This document shows, piece after piece, positions 1 through 10,019 of a stretch of 64,000 nucleotides of DNA. The position numbers and the translations under genes are program-made. This DNA is from Plectrocnemia conspersa. Lineage: Eukaryota; Arthropoda; Insecta; Trichoptera; Polycentropodidae. The notes beneath the pieces were generated by a model. That model was not told where the DNA came from. It made no database searches and worked only from the letters and a program-made list of their open reading frames with translations. The stretch covers positions 620,001 to 684,000 of the forward strand of contig VTFK01000008.1 of assembly GCA_009617715.1 (NCBI GenBank). Reading direction: 5' to 3'. Numbering within the stretch: position 1 is the stretch's first letter; the number at the start of each line of letters is the position of its first letter.

Positions 1-555
1 CATCAATAGAAAGTGATAAGTATTGTTGGAATGAAACCGAAAACTGACTTCCAACTTAACCGCGATTTTGTTTTGAATTTTTATTTTTAAAAATGTAATT
101 AATTGTATCTTAAAATATGTATATTTTCTATGTAAATTTTCTGTAAATATGTTTTCTGTGTATGTAAATTTAGATCTATTGTATATATAATTAGTATCAC
201 TATATAACAAAAATATTTTATTCATATTTGACATGTTTCAAATAGCATTTTTTAAATAATATATCATACATGTAAAAGTTTACGATCTCTTTTAAACTCT
301 CCAAATTTTGCCAATACGCTGCAGTTTTTCGATAATAACCTTTATTGCAGCGCAGGTAGAAACAAAAAAAAACACACACTCGTATTTTCGAACGACGTAT
401 ACAACTTTATTCTTGTGACTAGGCTCTAACATGCGCGAATGTATGTGTGTACAATTTGGAAGCTGTGACGTTCATTGATCTAGTGACATTTTTTGATTAT
501 TTATATTTTTAATTTTTTTGTGTTAAAATTATTTTAAATTATATTTAAAAATATC
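1..555. other. AT-rich flank, no gene seen
   Basis: No open frame or recognisable motif is visible here. The missing last exon of the WIPI4-like gene, expected to encode roughly 45 residues of the final blade, was searched for on the minus strand up to the left edge and was not found. It therefore probably lies outside the window. Confidence 0.5.
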
Positions 556-559
556 CCAT

Positions 560-1060
560 GGCTGAATATAATGATTGTGTTGTATTTTATTGAGCGATAG
601 AGGATTTTATATTTAATTTTGTCTCTTCCGATGAGGATAGTGATATTGAAATTAGGCCTATTGGTCTAAAATAGTGAGTGTCAGTGAGGAAATAATATAT
701 CAAAGAAGTAACACCACTGCAGATTGAAGACCCTCCAATTGTATCCACCATATTGATTATTTTAAATTATTTTATACTGATGATCTAATTAGCAAAATAC
801 TTTGTGAAACAAATAAATACACAAATATGAGAGTTTCCAACATGACATTATCTTCAAGATCAATATGGAATGATTAGACAGAAATTAACATTGATGAGAT
901 AAAAGCGTTTCTTGGAGTCTATTTAAAAATGGGATTGTGGTCTGAAAAATGTATGCAAGATTATTTTTTTACTCGTCATTGTTGTATTTTTCTAGGATAT
1001 TTTTAAAATAGATAAAATTTTTTCAAATATTTTGGGTACTAAATATTGTAAAAGATGAAA
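560..1060 (+). pseudogene. piggyBac-type transposase fragment (dead)
   Basis: The plus-strand frame at 782-975 reads DLISKILCETNKYT, then W(N)D-stop-TEINIDEIKAFLG and LKMGLWSEKCMQDYF. This is the pattern of the piggyBac DDE domain entry region: an 'EExNRY'-like helix, a tryptophan, 'EIxAFLGxxLxMGL', then 'DYW/F'. An acidic stretch (SSDEDSDIEI) upstream at about 625-660 matches the usual acidic N-terminus. An in-frame stop at about 876 and a frame change near 975-1010 break it. No catalytic core or terminal repeats were seen, so it is a non-functional remnant. The family call rests on motif recognition only. Confidence 0.65.
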
Positions 1061-1300
1061 CTAGTAATAATTCAACCGCCCTACCCATACGAACGTACGT
1101 GATACGGCCGCTATATTATCGCCCGAACGCAACAAGCTGTATCCCGTATGTTCAGATACAAAAAAATTATACCCAAAACCCACATATAATTAAACAGTGA
1201 TCTATTATTATGTATCGGCGTTTTCTATTTGCATATAATTAATTTTGATTTGGGCGTTTCTTCCGAGATTAAATAAATATATAGTAAAATAAATACTAAC

Positions 1301-4300
1301 CTACGACACTTGTATTATTTATGAAAGCACATAGAGCAGATTGTTCACGTGGTATGGCACCCGATGCAAAAGGTCTTTCACCCCCTAGCAAAGCACCACT
1401 AGCCACACTGAAACCGGAAAGACCAGCACCCGTACCGCCACCGATTTGGAATACGTGCAAAGTGCCTTTATCGGAGCAGCAACATAGCAACTCTCCGCCA
1501 CGTGAAAAATTCATACTACAAATAAATAGAAACATTATATAAATTAATCTCATATAAATCTAATTCAAAGCGCGTGACAAACCAGAATAAAGTAGCATGA
1601 TCTGATCCGCGTCTTAACGTATGCAAGCATATTCTTCTTCTAGTGCACCACACCCGAAGAAGAGTGCCCCGTTCTGAAGCTGTCGCCAACAACGCTCCAG
1701 TTGCAGAGAGCGATAAGCAACGCAACTCATTTGAGTGACATCTTAACATATTCACCGATTTAGTATCAGCATCCTGATTAATTAATTATAATTAATATAT
1801 TTATATGTATGTAGAATATAAAACATGCGTATTATCTTACTAATAGTTGCACAGAACCCATCATGTGTCCGGGAGCTGCCAAAAGACATTTCGGAGCCGA
1901 TGGTAGAGTTGTAAGTTCACATAAGCCGGCGCGGTTAAGTGGCGTTTGTAACACTTGTTGGATCCTACTCCCGCACGGCCAACGTACTGTGTATATGGTA
2001 TATTCTAACGCGACAGCTAGCCTGTCTTTTCTCGCCCTAATAGCCTTTATGCATGAAGGAAAGGGAATTTCTGCTATGAACTTCTCTTTAGCATCGTCAA
2101 ACACCATTAAAACATTATCTCTAGACCTCCTAACTAAAAAGAGGAGGTTCGTTCTATACAACATTTCACATTTTATGACGTCTCCGACTTCGTCTGCTTC
2201 TAAAATAAATATTATTGATTAATATTACCGTACATTTATAAATATCGTTTTAATTACTTACTATAATGTGCTTTTTCTACTAACGGCTCTACATTGTATA
2301 CTCTCAGTCCGTTTTCTAAACAGCAAGTAAAACAACCTGTAAAGATAAAATAAATTGTTTAAAATACAACACGATTTTTTCAAATTTGTTGCTAAATTAA
2401 TCTTAATCCCTATTATCTATGTTAATACCAAGTCTTCGCAATTTTTCTTTAAACATCATTATTCCTATATTTTGTGTTCAATTGGTTATTGTTATATTTG
2501 AAGTTGGTATTTCTACAGCGCATAAAATTAATCACATTTTTGTAAGGAAAGCATTTAAAAAATAATTTGGTTACTAATAATATGAACAAAAGTTTTAATT
2601 GTGATATCACTTGAATATTCCTGAATAATGAGAATTTACAATGCAGACAATAAATTTACATATTATGAATGCTCAAAAAAGACTCGTTAAGTCATTTCAA
2701 GAAAGCGTAAACATTTTATTAAAAAAAAACGAGTTCTAATATCAGGATTTCTCAACTTCTTTGAGTTGTTACTTCTTGTTTTAAGAGGACAAATTAAATG
2801 AGCAATATATAAAATAATTGTTCCATAATACGAATTGTTTGTGCATTAATGTTGGACAGATTAGGTGCGAGTTGAACACCTTATAAATAATTCTGCAACA
2901 AATTCCTTTCCGAAGAAAAAATCCGAAGATTGACCATACATAAATGCACAAACAATTCGTTTTATGGAACAAAGTATTTATTTAAATGCACACATCTCTT
3001 AAAATAAATCCACATTAAATCAAACTCTTTTTTTTAATCATTAAGTTGTCTGCGATATTTTTATTTGGGGAAAAACGTTTGCAATCAATCAAAAATAGCG
3101 GAATACAAAGTGCAAGATAAACGATATTAGATTTCCACTAGCGAAAAGTAAGAAGAGCTCAATCTTCCAACCTCTGACAAAATTCCTTTTGACATAGTAT
3201 CAAACTTATTTGACCTATCCAACACTGAAATGTATTAAAGACGTCAGCTGACTCTACTTTTCGGTGACCCCTAAGTTTTTACTATACACACAAAATGACA
3301 AGAGACACATTTCACAACAAATAATTTTAAATCACTATCAGGAGTCAGAATTGATTGAAAAACATATTTGTGATTTTTGTATTACATAATAACATACAAT
3401 ATAAATTAAATATTATTATTATTATTAAAAATATATGGAAAAAATAGAAAATGATGCATCAAGGTTCTCTGCCTCGCCAAGGCATTATTGTAAAATTAAC
3501 CATTTAACCACTTAAGGAAGAGTCCCACACATGTTTGAAATTTTCAAAGATAGAATTATGTATAACGAATCATTATTTATATTATTAAATTTTATTATTA
3601 TTAAATTATAAAAACGTGCTTTTTGTATTGTTTACGACCATCGCGACGCATTGGGGTATCCTGTTAGGTTACGACGGTCTTAATTTAATTTAAATAAATA
3701 AATAAATAGTTTTCCAAATTTTTAAATAAACATCAGAGCAAACATTTCAAATATAGACAACTAAATATATATAATAATAATTATTAATATAATAATAATA
3801 ACCATCTAATTTATTGTTATTAAAATAAGTATAAATTTAAATTAATTATTTCAACACGTAGCTTTTGAACGAAAATATGTGTAAATATAAAAACATTCAT
3901 AATTATCTAAAATTACATGTTATTTCGTACAAAAGCAATATTTTTATAAATTTGCTACCACCCTATTTAAATATAATAATACATATGTATAAGTATTTAA
4001 CAATATAAATACTTTAAGAAACTTTCGGGGATCAATAATCATTCATCGAGCAAATAGCTATAAAAATAGATGCAGTACGGTCTAATCGATTCGAAAATAC
4101 TCGACATTGTTTATGATTGCATGTCACGCAAAGAGTGATCTGATATTAATGATTTTATTTATTTCAACTTGCTGTGTGAAATCAGTTAAAGAATGCGAAG
4201 ATTTGTAAAGTGTAAGAGTTTGAGAAACTACGTATTAAATAATGTTTGTATTTTAAAACTTTAAACGGAGTTAACGAAGAGGGCTTGATACAATTTTGGA

Positions 4301-5341
4301 AAACTTAAGTGAAATATAGCGATTTTTTAATTAGATTCATTGAAAAACTGTTACATGCCATTGTCATACTAACGGGGTAACAAGTTCATAAATTAATTTA
4401 TTTTTACATAATGACGAATATTTTGATATTTAACAGCCAAAGGGTCAAAGAGCTTTGAAAAAGTCAATAAAGAAAAAATCGAGAAATGGCTGAAACGTTT
4501 AAATTTAAGAGACGAGGAATTTTTTTGCATCAACAGGTACAAATGAAGAAGAAACTATAAACTGCATTGATTAATAAGAAAGGAAAATAATTGATTGTTA
4601 CTTATATATTTAACACTTTCACCGTGTTTGACGTCTCTAGGCATCAAGGCGAACAAGTCAAGTTATATCAAAGTTATTTCATATATATTAGGGTTGAAAA
4701 TGGTATAAACGAAATATTAAAATCTTGAACTAACGACATCTCCGATGTTTGCTTAAAAGTATCTGTGGATATATAAAAATGATATATTTTTCAAAGAATT
4801 GTATAATATATTGTAAGTTTTGTGAATTGAAAATTTTATTAGGTATTATATTTTATGAATTAACAGGATAAGTTTATCTATAAAAAAGTGATTTGTTAAT
4901 TGATTAAAAACAAAAGAGGAAAATAAATATAAATTTCGCACTCTGGCAATATTTATGCGTCATAACAGAGAGAAAACAAAATGCGTTTTAGTAATAAAAT
5001 TTGAAATATAAACAAAAATGTAAAAATGTAAAAATCGAGGCCACGACTTAGTGCGGTTGAAAAATACACGTGTCGACGGGCCCTCGAAGGTGTCAATGAT
5101 TAGGCGTAATTGCGACGCGTAAATTGACGTAGCGCGATCCGACGGTGTTGACGGTGTCGACGGCGCCGAGGTCAAGAGAGGATGCAATAGCAATAGCAAC
5201 AGCATAGATAGGATGCGAAAAAGGTACGTGCGAAAATATTCGACCAGGAAGCGATTGGGTCGAGTCGAGACAATGGAACAATGGAGTACCGCGATCCTGG
5301 TTGAAGCCGAGCGCTGCGACGGCGGTGGGATGCCTCGCCAT
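1301..5341 (-). CDS. WDR45: WIPI4/WDR45-like autophagy PROPPIN (3' end missing)
   Basis: This is a WD-repeat PROPPIN, a family that binds phosphatidylinositol-3-phosphate on autophagosome precursors and, for WIPI4, links to ATG2. Exons joined by phase: 5341-5290, 2336-2262, 2199-1841, 1773-1583, 1515-1301 (introns of about 2953, 62, 67 and 67 nt, all GT-AG). Exon 1 encodes MARHPTAVAALGFNQDRG, and exon 2 continues CFTCCLENGLRVYNVEPL, a close match to the family N-terminus (FNQD...C.GxRxYNVEPL). Exon 3 gives EMLYRTNLLFLV and NRAGLCEL...APGHMMGSVQLL. Exon 4 carries LLATASERGTLLRVW and the lipid-binding L/FRRG motif (LRRGSDHAT). Exon 5 gives CMNFSRGGELLCCCSDKGTLHVF and ends in phase 1 at a GTTAGT donor after SVV. 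About 296 residues are visible against about 360 in human WIPI4. The LRRG and the exon 3 wording fit WIPI4 better than WIPI3, but WDR45B is a possible alternative. Confidence 0.85.
2818..2972. repeat. 155-bp element with ~36-bp terminal inverted repeats (MITE-like)
   Basis: The left arm at about 2818-2853 starts TTGTTCCATAATACGAATTG. The right arm at about 2937-2972 is its reverse complement with only a few mismatches and ends GGAACAA. The roughly 85-bp centre is unrelated AT-rich DNA. It lies inside intron 1 of the WIPI4-like gene. A non-autonomous DNA transposon is the simplest reading; a transcribed hairpin is the alternative. No clear target duplication was seen. Confidence 0.65.
3637..3708 (+). 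repeat. LINE 3'-tail module with stem-loop and (TAAA)n end, copy 1
   Basis: ACCATCGCGAC at 3637-3647 can pair with GTTACGACGGT at 3668-3678 across a loop containing GCATTGGGG..CTGT. A TAAATAAATAAATAAATA run follows at about 3690-3708. The module matches the 3' end of the LINE at 59005-60100, so this is probably a severely 5'-truncated LINE or SINE insertion in intron 1 of the WIPI4-like gene. Confidence 0.6.
3709..5040. other. Rest of WIPI4-like intron 1, nothing recognised
   Basis: AT-rich intronic DNA with no coding frame or repeat that I can name. Intron 1 as a whole runs from 5289 down to 2337. Confidence 0.5.
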
Positions 5342-5480
5342 GGTGCTGCGGCGCCTCCCGCCTCCGGCCCCGGGGCTACGCTCACGCCCCGTCGGAGCCT
5401 CCGCGCTGCAGCATGACAGACAGCTGATTCAAACCATCAAAACAAACTGAACATAGCTGTGGATCCGCGCGGACGCGTTC
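5040..5480 (-). promoter_or_regulatory. GC-rich start region around WIPI4-like exon 1
   Basis: A GC- and CpG-rich island stands out sharply from the AT-rich surroundings and contains coding exon 1 (5341-5290) near its centre. Overlapping frames on both strands here (for example 5213-5416 on plus) are products of base composition. It probably holds the 5' untranslated region and promoter of the minus-strand gene. No TATA box was evident. Confidence 0.45.
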
Positions 5481-6940
5481 TTGCCAGTGACAAAATTTGC
5501 GCATGGCAGCACTCGCACCCCAATTGTGACGTTTGCGAATTATTTTATTATTAAATAATTTTGCAAATTAATAAAATACCAAATACATATATGTATAAAC
5601 AATAAAACATATATTTAATATTCAATAATAAACAACAACATTTTTAAAAATACAATCTTTATTAAGTCAGTATTTACTTAGAAGACAATGAAAATTAGAA
5701 TAAAAACTGACGTACCATCAATCGGTTTCATAAGAGGTTCAAAACTTATAAATCTTCAAGTAGTGGTGAAATTCCAGCAGAGCATTTTAAATATGGTAGT
5801 GCTGCACTTTTCCAATGCATACCTTAACTTTTACCTTATGTAAAAAATATTACATTTTTTCCAATGTTTTAATAAAAACTCTATTTGCCCGGACGTACAT
5901 TTACCGAATTCGATTTTCGAATTCAGAAAACAAAGCCTGAGTTCCGTGGTAGCTTAGCAGACATTAATTTTTTTCTTTGTTCAAGACACCAGTATAGATT
6001 CACTGTAAATGCACAGTGCATCAGGCAGCAAATAATTTGCCCCCCCCCTAAATATTATAAAATTAATTATATCATCACTAATTATTTTCCACTTTTAGTA
6101 GGTATTTCAATAAACGCAGTTTCCGCGTATTCCTGTATTACAAAAATACACAGTAAACTGCTAATTGCGGTAAAGCTTTAAGATAATCAATAAAAAATTA
6201 TAATTATTGATTAGTGAGGAACTTGAAGTAGCTTGCGCGAGAAACTAGTGAGAAGTTATTTTTAATTTAGGAAATATACTATTTAAAATAAAATAAAAGT
6301 TAGGTAATAAATAATAAATTAAATAAAAAAGAAATATATTGATAGTTTCATACATATATGTACATACATGTGTAGCATTTAATGAAAAATCATAAAATGT
6401 TATTTCGTTTTTATTTAAATTCGAAGGACCAGCGAAACACTGATTTTAATTTCAGACGATTTATATAATATACATAATAAATTTAAATATCATATTAAAA
6501 CTGTAGTGTATTCTATATATGTAACTATAATATAAATGCAATGTTGCTTGAAATATACTAATACCCGTTTGATTAGAAACATGTTTCAAGGTCATTTGAT
6601 CAAATTTAGATTGACAAATTTAGTTCAGTTTTTCTTAGTTATTGAAGCGCAAAGTATAGAATGTGTCTTTAAAATAAATTATCCGTGAAAAACACAAAAT
6701 AAAACACGAATAATGAAATAATTTTATTTATATTTAATTTTTAATATAGTTATATAAATAAAATAAATGTATTAACTTGTTAACACATTTTTTCAACGTA
6801 ATTATGTGTATATAAAAATATATAAAATCATACATGTTAATGAAATATTTGTAAATTTTCATTGAAAATCTACACAATTTCACTACTTTGTGCCCAAATT
6901 TATCACACGATAACTCGAATATATTTCTCTATATGAACAA
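5481..6940. other. AT-rich intergenic spacer
   Basis: Lies between the 5' side of the WIPI4-like gene and the 3' end of the first PDZ gene. It has no convincing coding region. A short C-run occurs at about 6042-6049. Confidence 0.5.
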
Positions 6941-7934
6941 TCATTCTTCAATTACTTCTTGTTCTTCAGATTTAGAACCACTCATAGCCACCGGTTCAAG
7001 AACTATTGGCTTATTATCGGGAATTGGCAGCAATTTGTCACTGCAATAGTATTTTGATAATGTTAAACATAACAGAAAAGTAGTTAATTAGATATTGAAG
7101 TAATATTTACCCAAATTTAGTTTCAAATTTGCTAGGAACCAAATAGCAGTTGGATTCTTTGTAGATCACTTTCGGCTTTGAAACCCACGGCCACTGCAGA
7201 CTCCAATTTGAATTCTGTGTAAATAAAAAAATGATTTATATCATTTAGATGTTTATCATGAGCAGTTAAATATTATTTTTTGTACTACCGTTTTGCATAC
7301 GAAATACTTCTTTTTCTTGGCCTCTTCCTCTTTTCTTCTCATTTCTTCATCATCATCTACAAGCTGAAATATTTTCAAAATATGAATTTAATAATTAAAA
7401 ATATAGCAAAAAAAAAAATATGAATACATACACTTGGATCTTCCCAATATCCATATGTCGTTTCAGTATCTTCAGGACTAAAATTATAGCAATATTATAG
7501 CAAGCAGTATTTATTGATATTTTAGGTCGTTTAAAAATACTTACGCAGTTACTGAAAGCTTGATATGGACTCCCGATTCAAGAATAATCTTGTGAGCTTC
7601 TTCCAAAGTCAATGTTTCAGTGCCAATTCCATTTATCGTTAGAAGTTTATCTCCTGGTCTTATTCCTGCTTTCTGGGCCCGGCTGTCTTCTTTCACCTAA
7701 AGTTTCATGATAGTTTATTGCTACTTAAAACAATGATTTATTCGATTGTCATACCCTCGTCACTCTCAAGGGTGTGTTATAGTAAGCTCCTCCAGCCAAG
7801 TCGAATCCCCATATTGTGTCGTCAAAATTAATCCTCTCGTGCACTCCTTCGTTTCTGGATTCCCAATTGGCTTTTGCTAGGCGAGTTGGTGGTAGCAACT
7901 TAGGATCTACGGCCATGCTTGCTACGAGCACCAT
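6941..7934 (-). CDS. PDZ-domain protein, tandem paralog A (Zasp/PDLIM-like PDZ)
   Basis: Six coding exons joined by phase: 7934-7755, 7696-7545, 7477-7432, 7363-7289, 7214-7111, 7040-6941 (180+152+46+75+104+100 nt), giving 218 residues. The PDZ domain covers about residues 43-111: a WGFDLAGG carboxylate-binding loop in place of the common GLGF, then PLRVTRV, then AGIRPGDKLLTINGIG. This WGF..GG form is typical of Zasp/Enigma-class PDZ domains of muscle Z-discs. After it come YGYWEDPS, a charged stretch (DDDEEMRRKEEEAKKKK) likely to be helical, then NSNWSLQWPW and YKESNCYLVPS, then an acidic C-terminus ending EEQEVIEE. No LIM domain is present. I chose the start at 7934 over the in-frame ATG at 7916 because it makes exon 1 exactly 60 codons, as in paralog B. 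PDZ assignment is firm; a muscle role is inference. Confidence 0.85.
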
Positions 7935-8005
7935 TTCTGATCGACTTCTTCGCTAAACTCGTTCGGCTCGGAGTGTTGATCTTGAACTGGCTAATGGAGA
8001 ATTCG

Positions 8006-8081
8006 AACTTCACTCGTCAGTATCTGAAAAAATATGGCACTAAATCTGAGTTGGTTGGTAGCTAAAAATCAATCAGCGTGC
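8006..8081 (-). promoter_or_regulatory. Upstream block shared with paralog B (copy A)
   Basis: Starts about 70 bp upstream of the PDZ-A start. On the plus strand it reads AACTTCACTCG, then AATATGGCACTAAATC, then AATCAGCGTGC. It aligns with 16375-16456 upstream of PDZ-B. Surrounding intergenic DNA is not conserved, so this looks like a retained core promoter or first noncoding exon. Parts of it (for example the AAAAATATGG stretch) resemble a CArG/SRF half-site, which is suggestive only. Confidence 0.5.
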
Positions 8082-8099
8082 GTGGATGGCTTGGCGTGG

Positions 8100-9590
8100 C
8101 CGATGGAATTCTTTTCAGATCCGCACTGAGACTATTGTTTCACAGGTAACATAAATCATTCATTTGCGATTTAGATTTATTGATCCAAATGTCATTCTTA
8201 AAAGATCGCAGAAAAATATATGATTCAATTGAAATTGAGGAATATTCTATATGTACATATAAATTACAATTGATTGTACATTAAAAACGATACTTAGTTT
8301 TATGAATATTATCGTTATAATATTTTTTTAGATATTCTGTAAGCAAAAAAGTAACGTTATGTTTAATGTACGTGAAAACTTTTTACTTATTTATTCATCT
8401 TAGTTATAAATGAGTTAATATAATAATTTAAAGACAACATATATATACATTTTAAACGAATAACACCATACTGTTGAAAGATAATGGTAATGGGATATAT
8501 CTATCATTCTCTAATATTTTATAATAATTTTAAGAGTGATGAATTCCAATTTAAGTGTTATATTTGCGGTAAATTTCCTTTAATATTATTTTTTCTTATA
8601 TATAAAATGCTAAATAAGATATTATTACTTTTATTATTAATAGCAAAAATATATTTTTTGTATCCTATACTATCTTCTTCCATTCTCGAATAATTAAAAA
8701 GCATATTTTTTTAAGAAAGCTACTTAAAGCTAAAAGTTCTTTACAATGTATGGCTTTAGAAAGTTAAGGAGTGATAGTTGTACTAATTCAATTTAATCGA
8801 AAAATGTCACTTTTTCAACAAAGGGTTTATGTGGGATTTTTATCCTTGATTTTCAGATTAATAAGTAGTTATGTATACTGCTGATTATTCTGTTATTACA
8901 AAAAAAACAAAGTAAATTGAAATACCAACTATTTCAATATTTATTGGATGCATATATGTATAGATAAACCAATAAATAATATACTAATATTATTCTCATA
9001 CGTTTACTCATATTTTAAATTAAACCATATTTTTTATTTGCGAGTATTGGGCTCTATTATTTTTAATATCTTTTTTTCCAATTTTTTTTTTTTATTAAAT
9101 ATAATAGCTTAAAAAAATAGTATTCACTAAACTAACTCATCCGAAAAACTAGTGACAAAGTTAGTGACTAATATCCGAAAAACCTAGGTAAGAATCCCTC
9201 ATGAACTTTATGTCGTATCTGAGATATCGGAATTAGTGATTATTAATAAATAAAATATCGATCGATCATCGCAGATTATTTTTTCCAAGATTTTTTTGTC
9301 ACACTGTTTTGAGTAGTAAACGAAAATATGTTTAATTATTAAAAAATAACATTGAGTTTCAGGTTTATGATTTTTAAAATTAATATTTATGTTTATTGTT
9401 TTAATATTATTTTTTTGTATATAATTTATTATTTTTAATTAACACAAAATTAGATTTGTTTTTTTGTCTAATAATAATATACATATATTATATACTAATA
9501 CCTTATTATTTTAACTTATTGTATTTTCTCTTATATACCATTTTGTTCAATTTTGAAAAAAAAAAAATCAAAAAAATTTAGAGAAAGAGG
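8100..9590. other. AT-rich intergenic, no gene
   Basis: Low-complexity AT-rich DNA. The small plus-strand frame at 8484-8693 is rich in I, L, K and Y codons and is best explained by base composition. Confidence 0.5.
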
Positions 9591-9639
9591 CATAATATTT
9601 AGGATGAGAAATATATTAAATAATAATAGAAAACATATT

Positions 9640-10010
9640 TTACAATAGAATTAAACTACAAAATAGGGCAATAAGAGTAGTTTTAATAAAAATAGATTTA
9701 CTAATAGAGTAGAGGGATGTTTGAAAGATTGGATTGTTTAGATATTCAATAAATATTAAAGATGAACGTTTTAGTATTTATATATAAGTTAGATAATAAT
9801 ATATTAACATATAGATGATCATATATTAAATACTATTGAAATAATTTAAGGATAAATAGGTATAAGAAAACGAGTTCAGTCAGGGAATAGTGTACGAAAA
9901 TATGAATTTGTATAGTAACAATCCTTTTTGTATAATAATAAATAGGACAATCCCCAAAAATAAAAATGTAGCTGGTTTCCTTAATTAAGAAACACCTTCG
10001 TACATTAAGA
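9640..10010 (+). pseudogene. Decayed LINE reverse-transcriptase C-terminus
   Basis: The broken plus-strand translation begins LQNRAIRVVL and later has a truncated GFLN..LRTLRNK-like end. These align with LQNMAMRVILNKNRL and GFINGIKKHLRTYRNK in the LINE at 34781-36730. The DNA also shares the 3' motif 'caccttcgtac' seen in that LINE (there on the minus strand). Many stops and indels show an old 5'-truncated copy. Confidence 0.5.
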
Positions 10011-10019
10011 AATAAATCA

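Noticed and set aside
5213..5416. 67-aa plus frame and 141-aa minus frame in the GC-rich island
   Set aside because: They overlap the WIPI4-like exon 1 and 5' region; open frames are expected from the GC content and no domain is visible.
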